This document shows positions 16,722 to 24,856 of a DNA stretch of 64,000 nucleotides, in pieces. Origin of the DNA: Flavivirga sp. 57AJ16 (GTDB lineage Bacteria > Bacteroidota > Bacteroidia > Flavobacteriales > Flavobacteriaceae); NCBI RefSeq assembly GCF_028736925.1, contig NZ_JAQZAT010000018.1, forward strand, positions 35,402 through 99,401. Reading direction: 5' to 3'. The notes beneath the pieces are model-generated. The model made no database searches and was not told where the DNA came from. It saw only the letters and a list, made by a program, of their open reading frames with translations. Made by a program: the position numbers and the translations under genes. Positions within the stretch are counted from its first letter, which is position 1, and every line of letters starts with the position of its first letter.

Positions 16722-19499
16722 ATGAAGCATACCATTTGTCTTATTTTACTTCTTACAAGTTTTGTATTACATTGTCAAGAAACCAAAAAATTAATGCTTT
16801 CGGGCAACAGCGCTCAAGACAACATTGAATGGGATTTTTACTGTACGTCAGGAAGGAAAAGTGGTGAATGGACAAAGATAAGGGTACCTTCATGTTGGGA
16901 AACTGAGGGGTTTGGAGAATATGACTATGGCCATTCTAGAAATAAATCTTCAGAAAAAGGATTATACCGTACTTCTTTTTCTGTTCCTAAATCTTGGAAA
17001 GATAAGCGCATTTTTATTGTTTTTGATGGTGCGATGACCGATACTAAAATTCAAATAAATGGAGAACAGGCAGGAGATATTCATCAGGGATCGTTTTATC
17101 GGTTTAAGCGAGAAATAACTGATCTAATCAATATGACTTCTAAAAATAAGCTGGAAGTTGAAGTCAGTAAGATGTCTTCAAATTCTTCGGTCAATACTGC
17201 AGAACGTAATGCAGATTTTTGGATTTTTGGAGGTATTTACCGCCCTGTATATTTAGAAGCTGTTCCTAAAACCTTTATTGAATATTCAGGTATTGATGCC
17301 AAACATGATGGCTCTTTTAACATGGAATTGTTTTTAGATAAATCTATATCTAATGCTACAGTTGATGTTGAAATACATGAAACTAACTCTGGAAAAAAAG
17401 TAGGCAGGTTTCAAGCAACAGTTTCAGATAATACCAAAAAAATAACTGTTTCCTCAAAAATATCTAGTATCAAGCCTTGGTCTGCAGAAACACCTAACCT
17501 ATACAATGCTGTTATTTCTGTAAGTCAAAAAGGAAAGAAGCTACACACAGTTACAGAACGTTTTGGGTTCCGCACTATCGAAGTACGTGAAAGGGACGGT
17601 GTTTATATCAATAACAAAAAAATAAGGTTTAAAGGGGTTAACAGGCATTGTTTTTGGCCAAATACGGGGCGTACCGTGAGCAAAGCACAAAGTTTGGAGG
17701 ATATAAAACTGATAAAAGGAATGAATATGAACGCTGTTCGTATGTCCCATTATCCTCCAGATAAACACTTTCTAGAGCTTTGTGATTCATTGGGGCTTTA
17801 TATTATCAATGAGCTTTGTGCATGGCAACACCCCCCATACGATACAAAAGTAGGAACCATTCTTGTGAATGAAATGGTTAAAAGGGATTTAAATAATCCT
17901 TCTGTTATTTTTTGGGCAAATGGAAACGAGGGCGGGTTCAATCATGACTTTGATCCTTTATTTAAGCAGTTGGATATTCAAAAACGACCCGTATTACATC
18001 CTTATGGACTTCATGATGGCATAAATACCGTTCATTATATTTCTTATGGTTCTGGGATAAAAAACATGTTCAATGGGCGTGATATTTTTATGCCTACCGA
18101 ATTATTGCATGGTTTGTATGATGGTGGCCACGGTGCTGGTTTGGACGATTTTTGGAATTTAATGCTGTCAAACCCGCTTTCTGCTGGTTTGTTTTTATGG
18201 GATTTAGCCGATGAAGGTATTGTGCGAACCGATAAAGGAGGGGTGCTTGATACTGATAAATCCCACGGTGCTGATGGAATACTAGGGCCATATCGCGAAA
18301 AGGAAGGTAGTTTTTATACTATAAAAGAAATATGGTCGCCCATTTTCGTGAAAAAAAAATATATTACCCCACAATGGCATGGAAACCTTACCATAGAAAA
18401 CCGATATGACTTTACAAATACAAACGCATGTAGTTTTCATTTTAGCCTTACCAGGTTTAATTCGCTCGACGGTGATAACGACGTGCAAAAAGTTAAGATA
18501 GAAGCGCCTTCAATCGCGCCGGGAGACCAAGGAGAACTTAAACTAGACCTACCCAAAAACTGGAGCGATTTTGATGTGTTAAATCTTACGGCTATGGATA
18601 AAGATGGAAATGAAATACATACTTGGAGTTATGAGTTAAATGCGCCTTCTTTTTTTGCTGAAAGGGTACTAAACATTGAACCGTCTCAAAACACTAAAGT
18701 TAATAAAGCTGAAAATGATTCACTTTATATTTTATCCACACCAGATATTACTGTAAAGATTAGCAAAGCTACAGGTTTGCTCAAAGAAGTTAAAAATGCA
18801 AGTGGCATTATTCCATTATCCGATGGACCTATTTTTATAACTGACAGAGCTATAAAACTTAAAAAAATATCCTCAGGTTTTAAAGATGGAATGTTCAAAA
18901 TTGATGTTGAATATTCATACCCAAATGGATGGAATGCCTACAGGTTCTCATGGACGATGCAAAAAAACAGTATTCTGCAATTGGATTATGATTATAGACC
19001 AAGGGATAAAACCGTGATGACTGGAATAACATTTAACTTTCCTGAAAAGGACATTGAAGGAGTTAAATTATTTGCAAATGGTCCGTACCGAGTTTACAAC
19101 AATAGGCTTAAAGGTGGGACATTGAATATTTGGGATAAAAAGTACAATGATGCCATAACTGGAGAAGTATGGGAATATCCTGAATTTAAAGGTTATTATT
19201 CATTGTTTTATGGTATGAAGCTTAATTGTCCTACGCCGTTTGAAGTATACAGTACATCCGAAGATATATTCCTGCATTTGTTCACACCACGTATTCAAAG
19301 TAATTATGATGTAAAAAATAATCATACATTTCCGCCATATCCATCGGGTAATATTTCATTTATGGATGCCATACCTCCAGTAGGAACAAAGTTCCAATCT
19401 GCTGAATATTTTGGACCTCAATCTCAAATACATCGTTTTAAAGGATTTAGCGCGTCGCCCAATATGAAAAACAGGCTGCTCTTTAAATTTCAAAAATAG
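16722..19499 (+). CDS. glycoside hydrolase family 2 enzyme (beta-galactosidase-like)
   Basis: This 925-residue secreted enzyme has a short signal peptide (MKHTICLILLLTSFVLHC). The order is a sugar-binding jelly roll (about 30-200, VPSCWETEGFGEYDYGHSR), an Ig-like domain (about 200-305), a TIM barrel (about 305-560) and C-terminal beta domains. The acid/base is Glu403 in FWANGNEGG and the likely nucleophile is Glu460 in PTELLHG. The family removes terminal beta-linked sugars or uronic acids, and the exact sugar cannot be read from sequence. It stands alone on the plus strand between the two PUL arms. It is not closely similar to the second GH2 at 39293-42880. Confidence 0.85.
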   Translation: MKHTICLILLLTSFVLHCQETKKLMLSGNSAQDNIEWDFYCTSGRKSGEWTKIRVPSCWETEGFGEYDYGHSRNKSSEKGLYRTSFSVPKSWKDKRIFIVFDGAMTDTKIQINGEQAGDIHQGSFYRFKREITDLINMTSKNKLEVEVSKMSSNSSVNTAERNADFWIFGGIYRPVYLEAVPKTFIEYSGIDAKHDGSFNMELFLDKSISNATVDVEIHETNSGKKVGRFQATVSDNTKKITVSSKISSIKPWSAETPNLYNAVISVSQKGKKLHTVTERFGFRTIEVRERDGVYINNKKIRFKGVNRHCFWPNTGRTVSKAQSLEDIKLIKGMNMNAVRMSHYPPDKHFLELCDSLGLYIINELCAWQHPPYDTKVGTILVNEMVKRDLNNPSVIFWANGNEGGFNHDFDPLFKQLDIQKRPVLHPYGLHDGINTVHYISYGSGIKNMFNGRDIFMPTELLHGLYDGGHGAGLDDFWNLMLSNPLSAGLFLWDLADEGIVRTDKGGVLDTDKSHGADGILGPYREKEGSFYTIKEIWSPIFVKKKYITPQWHGNLTIENRYDFTNTNACSFHFSLTRFNSLDGDNDVQKVKIEAPSIAPGDQGELKLDLPKNWSDFDVLNLTAMDKDGNEIHTWSYELNAPSFFAERVLNIEPSQNTKVNKAENDSLYILSTPDITVKISKATGLLKEVKNASGIIPLSDGPIFITDRAIKLKKISSGFKDGMFKIDVEYSYPNGWNAYRFSWTMQKNSILQLDYDYRPRDKTVMTGITFNFPEKDIEGVKLFANGPYRVYNNRLKGGTLNIWDKKYNDAITGEVWEYPEFKGYYSLFYGMKLNCPTPFEVYSTSEDIFLHLFTPRIQSNYDVKNNHTFPPYPSGNISFMDAIPPVGTKFQSAEYFGPQSQIHRFKGFSASPNMKNRLLFKFQK

Positions 19500-19659
19500 T
19501 TATGATGAAAAGGCCATTTATGGTGCTTCATCCGTTTGTAGGTTTTTTTGATAGGTTTTAATGCTTGATCTTCTCCCTAGGATGCTAGCGTCAATGTCAT
19601 TAAGTTAAGGAAATTTGTTCCTTTTTGTCACATTTTTGTCACATTGAGTACTTCGTCTA

Positions 19660-19722
19660 TAGTTTATGCTGAGTACTTTGACTACGTATAAACTAAAAGT
19701 CAAAAAGGCTCAGCATAAACTA
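19660..19722. repeat. 14-bp inverted repeat
   Basis: TAGTTTATGCTGAG (19660-19673) and CTCAGCATAAACTA (19709-19722) are perfect reverse complements with 35 bases between. There is no T-run after it, so it is not a convincing terminator. It may be the edge of an old insertion joined to the oxidoreductase remnant that follows. Confidence 0.5.
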
Positions 19723-19727
19723 AAGTA

Positions 19728-19866
19728 GCCATAGCAGATAATAAAGAATATGGTGGTACCTGTGCTATTAGAGGCAGCGATCCTAAAAAAAAGTTTTAGG
19801 ACCAACGGAAGTTCTTGAACTTGCTGATGGCTTGACTGGAAAAGGGATCTCTTTAAAAGACATGTA
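19728..19866 (+). pseudogene. NAD(P)/FAD disulphide oxidoreductase-like remnant
   Basis: The frame reads IADNKEYGGTCAIRGSDPKK and stops at 19797-19799. One base further on in frame, it resumes as LGPTEVLELADGLTGKGIS. This is the FAD-binding/redox-disulphide region of the mercuric reductase/lipoamide dehydrogenase superfamily. An 8-A run (19785-19792) marks the frameshift. The second redox cysteine is already Ser (RGS). Neither end of the gene remains. Confidence 0.6.
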
Positions 19867-19872
19867 TATGAA

Positions 19873-20016
19873 TCATTTTTTGTTTTGTTGTTCCTTTATG
19901 GTTTTTTTATCAATATCAAATTGGTTTGTATTTTGATTTACATTTCCAGTTGGGTTTGTTGGATTTGTTTGTTCTTTAGTGCGTTTAAACTTCTTTTTAT
20001 CTCTTATTATTCCCAT
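19873..20016 (-). CDS. small Lys/Asn/Thr-rich protein, hypothetical
   Basis: An ATG-started frame of 47 residues begins MGIIRDKKKFKRTKEQTNPT and ends KKTIKEQQNKK. It is highly charged, has no hydrophobic segment and would be disordered. I recognise no family. Small basic proteins of this look occur in Flavobacteriaceae, but the frame could be chance. The surrounding spacer to 20631 holds nothing else that I recognise. Confidence 0.3.
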   Translation of the reverse strand: MGIIRDKKKFKRTKEQTNPTNPTGNVNQNTNQFDIDKKTIKEQQNKK

Positions 20017-20631
20017 AATTTTTTTTGTTTTTAGGATTATTAATTTTTAGTATCAAGTATTAGTAATACTTGTTCTACCGTTAAATTAACCATCTTTTGT
20101 AAAAACGATTAACGCTAAAAAAAATAGGATTGACTCAAATGATAGAAAGGTGTTAATTGATTGATTGTTATGTGTTAGTAGGTTGATTAAATTGTTTTAT
20201 CGCTAATAAGTTTAGCTATGGAGCAAAGAAAAGAGAGCTTACAGTTATTGCTTTCTTGATCTCAAGAATGGTTAATATGTACTATAGTGCACTTCGCTTT
20301 AGCTACTAAAAACACCAAGTTTTGTTTTATGTCATAACAAAGAGTTGTTATACGTTTCATAATTATGATCTCTGCCTACAAAAGCTATGGGGTTCCAATT
20401 AAATGACGCCTTTAATTATATATAGCTAAATCAATATAAAATAACATGAACCTTCAGAGTAAAAAACCGAATTTCTTCGTTAAAAACACTCGCCGTAACT
20501 AGGCTATGCCTACGCTTTTTGCCTTGAACCTCAATTTTTTATTTCTAAATATTCTATGCCATTTTATAGCGACTTAGCTATAGCTATTATGGTCGTGGTT
20601 TTTAGTTTTCTTCGAAAATAGGGTAGTGGAA

Positions 20632-21993
20632 CTATTTAATATAAACTGTTTTTTTATTAGTGAAGGCCAAAATACCTTCTTTTGAAAGTTCGCGTCCGTA
20701 GCCTGAATGCTTAGTGCCTCCAAAAGGTAGTCTGGGATCAGACTTTACCATTTCATTTATAAAAAACGCACCATCTTCAATGTCAATAATACGTTGTTTT
20801 GCATCTTTTGTGTCTTCTGTAAAAATCATGGTGCCTAAACCAAACTTGGTATCATTAACCATCTTATAAGCTTCTTCCTTAGTAGATGCTTTTATAATTG
20901 CAGCTACTGGACCAAAAGTTTCTTCGGTAAACACGGGCATGTCTTTGGTAACTCCCGTTAAAATTGTGGGCTGATAGTAGGTCTTGTCTCTTTTATTACC
21001 GTAATGCACATGCGCGCCTTTCTCCATGGATTTATTAACTTGATCCTCTAAAATGTCTGCTAAATCCTCTCGTGCCAAAGTGCCTATTTCGGTATCATCT
21101 AAAATTGGATCTCCAAAAGTTAAGGCTTCAATTTTTTTGGTGAACTTTTCTAAAAATTCATCATAGATGCCAACTTCTACAATAAAGCGTTTTGCAGCAA
21201 TGCAACTTTGCCCCGTATTTTGCATTCTGGCTTTAACGATAGTATCTATATGTTTTTCTAAATGAGCATCGTTAAGAATTACACAAGCGTTGTTTCCGCC
21301 CAATTCTAGCACTAATTTTTTTAATTGTGCTCCTGCAATTTCTGCAATTTTGCGTCCTGATTTTTCGCTCCCGGTTAACGATATGGCTTTTATTATATCA
21401 TTTTTTATAATAGTTTCGATAGTATCATGACCGGTTAGTAAAGTTGTAAAACATCCTTTTGGGTATCCCGAACTCTCGAAAATTTCTTGAATGGCCAAAG
21501 CACATCCAGTAACATTCGAGGCATGTTTTAAAATAACGGTATTACCTGCAGTTAATGTTGGGACGGCAAACCTAAGGACTTGCCAAAATGGGAAATTCCA
21601 AGGCATGATACCCAAAATACATCCAAGTGGATCGTAAGAAATAAAACTTTCTTGTGCATTAGTTTCAATAATTTCATCTGATAATAAGCGTGCAGCATTT
21701 TCAATGTAAAAATCACATAAATAAATACATTTATCAATTTCGGCAAAACTTTCGGTAATTGGTTTCCCCATTTCCATAGTTATAAGCCGGCAGTATTTCT
21801 CTTTATTTAAGGATAAGTTTTCTGCAACATTTTTTAGCAATGTGGTTTTATTAGAAAGACTTTCGGTTTTCCAGGATTGAAATGTTTTATTGGCTAGATT
21901 TAATGCTTTAGAGATGTCTTCATCAGTGAAATAATCATAAGTTTTCAAGACTTTGTTTGTGTATGGGTTTTTAGTTGTTATCTGCGTTTTCAT
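20632..21993 (-). CDS. NAD(P)-dependent aldehyde dehydrogenase (succinate-semialdehyde dehydrogenase-like)
   Basis: This 453-residue cytoplasmic enzyme oxidises an aldehyde to an acid. The catalytic Cys is near residue 264 (NTGQSCIAAKRF), the general base Glu near 230 (LVLELGGNNA), and the cofactor loop is SLTGSEKSGRKIA. The C-terminal signature PFGGTKHSGYGRELS is typical of the GabD/YneI group. I choose the ATG at 21993 (MKTQITTKNPYTNKVL). The longer frame to 22086 would add a hydrophobic-looking 31-residue extension unlike the family and overlaps the 49-bp repeat. It lies inside the PUL region but may be unrelated to it. Confidence 0.85.
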   Translation of the reverse strand: MKTQITTKNPYTNKVLKTYDYFTDEDISKALNLANKTFQSWKTESLSNKTTLLKNVAENLSLNKEKYCRLITMEMGKPITESFAEIDKCIYLCDFYIENAARLLSDEIIETNAQESFISYDPLGCILGIMPWNFPFWQVLRFAVPTLTAGNTVILKHASNVTGCALAIQEIFESSGYPKGCFTTLLTGHDTIETIIKNDIIKAISLTGSEKSGRKIAEIAGAQLKKLVLELGGNNACVILNDAHLEKHIDTIVKARMQNTGQSCIAAKRFIVEVGIYDEFLEKFTKKIEALTFGDPILDDTEIGTLAREDLADILEDQVNKSMEKGAHVHYGNKRDKTYYQPTILTGVTKDMPVFTEETFGPVAAIIKASTKEEAYKMVNDTKFGLGTMIFTEDTKDAKQRIIDIEDGAFFINEMVKSDPRLPFGGTKHSGYGRELSKEGILAFTNKKTVYIK

Positions 21994-22075
21994 TATCAAA
22001 AAATTTAAACTTAAATGTAACTTATTTAATAGGCCGTTTTTAACGGGAATAATAAAAATATGAACGTTTTCGAGA

Positions 22076-22124
22076 TTTTTAAACAAGTTTAGGATGTGTT
22101 AAATTAATAAAGTTCTCACTATTA
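22076..22124 (+). repeat. 49-bp dispersed sequence, left copy
   Basis: This sequence (AACAAGTTTAGGATGTGTTA in its centre) matches the reverse complement of 39058-39106 at 47 of 49 positions. It lies just upstream of the aldehyde dehydrogenase gene, and the partner lies just past the multidomain glycosidase. The two inverted copies bracket the right PUL arm. Confidence 0.75.
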
Positions 22125-22155
22125 AAGGATAGTTGTACAACTAAAAATGGTATAA

Positions 22156-22326
22156 CAAAGTAAAAGTTCTTATAATTTAAAATTTGCCGAAAAGCATGAA
22201 GATGAAAAGATCGTAGATATTCTTCAAAAAACCTGGGTAAAAATGTCTGAAGATGGGCATAAGGAAGCCTTAAAGCTAAAACTTTCAGATAAAAGCTCAT
22301 CACTTATAAAACAAGCTATTTCATAA
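22156..22326 (+). pseudogene. protein-like fragment without a start
   Basis: An open frame of 56 codons encodes charged, helical-looking sequence (FAEKHEDEKIVDILQKTW, EALKLKLSDKSSSLIKQ) to a TAA. No start codon lies upstream in frame before a stop at 22153. It looks like the C-terminal scrap of a longer protein of unknown family. Confidence 0.25.
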
Positions 22327-22517
22327 AAACATATGATCTGATTAAAAATGGTAGTTCATGAGGCCAACGTACGGTTTATATGCCAAGCTGTTTATACATA
22401 ACTATTTTAAGTACTATTGTACTTTCAGTCATGTTTACTAAAAGCAGGCTTTTTATAGTTTATTACTATATCTTTTATTACGATAATTGAAGAAAATTTG
22501 ACTTCCGATTATAGCAA

Positions 22518-22616
22518 TTAAAAACCCAAAAGATCATTCAATGGTTCATTGCTCAACTCGACTGCTTTTTGTTTAAATTCTAAGGTGTAATGTTTTGATT
22601 TTCTTCTTACTAATAG
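22518..22616 (-). pseudogene. IS3-family orfA remnant
   Basis: The minus-strand frame reads RRKSKHYTLEFKQKAVELSN and EPLNDLLGF before a stop at 22518-22520. This is the start of an IS3/IS911-type OrfA helix-turn-helix protein. It stops far short of the usual ~100 residues, and no orfB is nearby. The rest of the 22327-22803 spacer shows nothing else that I recognise. Confidence 0.55.
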
Positions 22617-22803
22617 CTAAATAATAAATAGTAAACAGATGCTCTCATCTTTATGTCCAGTCTAATATAGGAAGTCCAAATAATAAATGTGTTTTATTAA
22701 TGAATTGATGGCAAAAGGACCGTATATTTCTCTTTACCATCAACCTATTAATAAAAATTACTTAATATTGTACACACTTCAATAATAATTTTTCAGTTCA
22801 AAA

Positions 22804-23382
22804 ATGTTAAAATCATATAGCGACAAAGAGCTTCTTGAACAAATATCCCTTGGTAACTCGCATGCTTTTAGAGAGTTACATTACAGGTATTCGGCTAAAA
22901 TGTTTACATATGGATTTAATGTTTTAAGGAACAAAGAAATTTGCGAAGACCTTGTTCAAAACATATTCATAGATTTTTGGACAAAACGTAAAAACAATAA
23001 AATAAAAAATATTAAGTCCTATTTATTTGGAGCTGTAAAATACCAATTGTTCAATTATTTTAGGGACCAAAAAATGACCTATGAGGATATAACAAGACTT
23101 AATATTATTGATGTATCGATTGGTGTTTCAAAAGAAATGGAATATCAAGAACTAGAAGAAGCCATTCGTACATCATTTTGCAAGTTACCAAATCGATGCA
23201 AGGAAATTTTTGAATTGAGCAGATACCAAAATAAATCCCATAAAGAAATTTCAGAAGAATTAGAAATCTCAATCCAAGCAGTTAAAAACCAAATCTCAAA
23301 AGCTATTTCCAGTATAAAAAAGGATCTTCATAAGCATGGGTATGTTATCAGCGTTATTTTCATTTTAGCAATTTTAAAATAA
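22804..23382 (+). CDS. ECF RNA polymerase sigma factor
   Basis: This 192-residue protein has the two ECF sigma regions. Region 2 includes YRYSAKMFTYGFNVLRNKEICEDLVQ, followed by NIFIDFWTKR (about 26-62). Region 4 is a helix-turn-helix (LPNRCKEIFELSRYQNKSHK, then EISEELEISIQAVKNQISKA, about 125-170). Its size and pattern fit the Bacteroidota family that pairs with FecR-type anti-sigma factors in PULs. The gene is 131 bases upstream of fecR. It would turn on the adjacent susCD genes when released. Confidence 0.92.
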   Translation: MLKSYSDKELLEQISLGNSHAFRELHYRYSAKMFTYGFNVLRNKEICEDLVQNIFIDFWTKRKNNKIKNIKSYLFGAVKYQLFNYFRDQKMTYEDITRLNIIDVSIGVSKEMEYQELEEAIRTSFCKLPNRCKEIFELSRYQNKSHKEISEELEISIQAVKNQISKAISSIKKDLHKHGYVISVIFILAILK

Positions 23383-23513
23383 AAAAACCTTCATTTTAGC
23401 AGTTTTAAATACACTTTTTTAAAGAAAAATTAAAAAAAGTATGTTTTTAACGTGTACCATGTCCTCTATTTTGTTACTTAATAATAACAGCACAACCTTT
23501 CTAATAGATAAAA

Positions 23514-24650
23514 ATGAATAAAAAAGAAGTAAAAGAGCTTTTTGAAAAGTACATCAACAACAAGTGTTCAGCTGAAGAAAAGAAACTTTTGAACAACTTT
23601 TTAGACTCTTACCAAAATAAAGAAGATTTATGGAACAGTTCTATATTGGGTGAAAAGGATGAATTTATAAAAACATCATGGTCAAAAATTGAAGCTAAAA
23701 TTAATGCTGAAAATAAGAAAACCTATTCATTGCTGCCATATTTAAAATATGCAGCTGTAGTTGTTGCTTTTTTAAGTTTGGGTTATTTTCTACAGCAAGC
23801 ATTTTTCTTAAAACAAACAGAATTAATAGTGCCCAATGAAAATATAACCATTGAATTGGACAATGGAAATATTGAAATAATTGATGAACAAGGGGCTTTG
23901 GACATTGTTGATAATAAAGGTAACTTGGTTGGCACCCAAAAAGGCAACAAAATAGTTTATGCTAATAAATTGAATAGCCCAGTAAAAGAAGAGCTGGTCT
24001 ACAATACCTTAACAGTACCTTATGGAAAACGTTTTGAACTATTACTTTCTGATGGTACTGCGGTTAATCTAAATGCAGGTTCTTCATTAAAATACCCTGT
24101 TAAATTTATTAAAGGGGAAAATCGTAAAGTGTTTTTAAATGGAGAGGCATATTTTAACGTAAAAAAAGATACCGAACACCCTTTTATTGTAAACTCTGAT
24201 GAAATTAATGTTAGAGTTTTGGGTACACAGTTTAATGTAACATCATATCCAGAAGACAAGAGCATAAATACAGTATTGGTTGAAGGTTCAGTAAGTATTT
24301 ATGAAAAAGATTTAGAATACAACTCTGAAACGTCAAATATGCTAGCTCCAGGTTTTAAAGCAGTTTGGAATAAAACCAATGACGATTTAAATATTGAAAA
24401 GGCTGATATTGAAATGAGTACTGCATGGCTGGATGGTAGAATTATTTTTCGCCATACATCATTTAATAATATTATTAAAAAATTAGAACGTCATTATAAT
24501 GTTGAAATTATTAATAACAATGTAGCTCTAAACAAAAAAAATATAGCGGCCAGTTTTGATATTGAAACCATTGACGAAGTGTTTGAGGTATTTAAAGAAT
24601 ATTACGGAATAAGTTATACCATAAACGACAACAAAATAATAATTAACTAA
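23514..24650 (+). CDS. FecR-family anti-sigma factor
   Basis: This 378-residue inner-membrane protein has a cytoplasmic N-terminal region (about 1-75) that should hold the sigma factor and one membrane span (about 78-100, YAAVVVAFLSLGYFLQQAFF). A periplasmic FecR domain follows (about 160-275, VPYGKRFELLLSDGTAVNLN), then a C-terminal DUF4974/STN-like domain (about 305-378, AWLDGRIIFRHTSFNNIIKK). It passes a signal from the STN domain of the next SusC to the sigma factor. The order sigma-FecR-SusC is the standard transenvelope signalling unit. Confidence 0.92.
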   Translation: MNKKEVKELFEKYINNKCSAEEKKLLNNFLDSYQNKEDLWNSSILGEKDEFIKTSWSKIEAKINAENKKTYSLLPYLKYAAVVVAFLSLGYFLQQAFFLKQTELIVPNENITIELDNGNIEIIDEQGALDIVDNKGNLVGTQKGNKIVYANKLNSPVKEELVYNTLTVPYGKRFELLLSDGTAVNLNAGSSLKYPVKFIKGENRKVFLNGEAYFNVKKDTEHPFIVNSDEINVRVLGTQFNVTSYPEDKSINTVLVEGSVSIYEKDLEYNSETSNMLAPGFKAVWNKTNDDLNIEKADIEMSTAWLDGRIIFRHTSFNNIIKKLERHYNVEIINNNVALNKKNIAASFDIETIDEVFEVFKEYYGISYTINDNKIIIN

Positions 24651-24775
24651 AACAAACAAGTGCCTATGCAATAAATACGAAAACGAACTAAACACAATCA
24701 ATTGTAAAAAAAGACAACCACTATTTTATCTACTTATTCACTATAAGTTCAACAATTAGGTTTTAGAGATAAAAA

Positions 24776-24808
24776 AAATCGAAAGATGCTGCGAACATCT
24801 TCCGATTT
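24776..24808 (+). promoter_or_regulatory. hairpin in the leader of the right susC gene
   Basis: AAATCGAAAGATG (24776-24788) pairs with CATCTTCCGATTT (24796-24808) with one A/C mismatch and a 7-base loop. A T-run does not follow, so it is more likely an mRNA stability or attenuation structure than a strong terminator. It lies 48 bases before the susC ATG. Confidence 0.5.
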
Positions 24809-24856
24809 ATGAGTAGTGGTTAATTAAACTAAACCACATAATTACATTACAAAAAT

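Noticed and set aside
21994..22086. Extended N-terminus of the aldehyde dehydrogenase
   Set aside because: The extension has no counterpart in the family and overlaps the 49-bp repeat.
22723..22730. TATATTTC as promoter of the ECF sigma gene
   Set aside because: One mismatch in the -7 box and only 15 bases to the nearest TTG.
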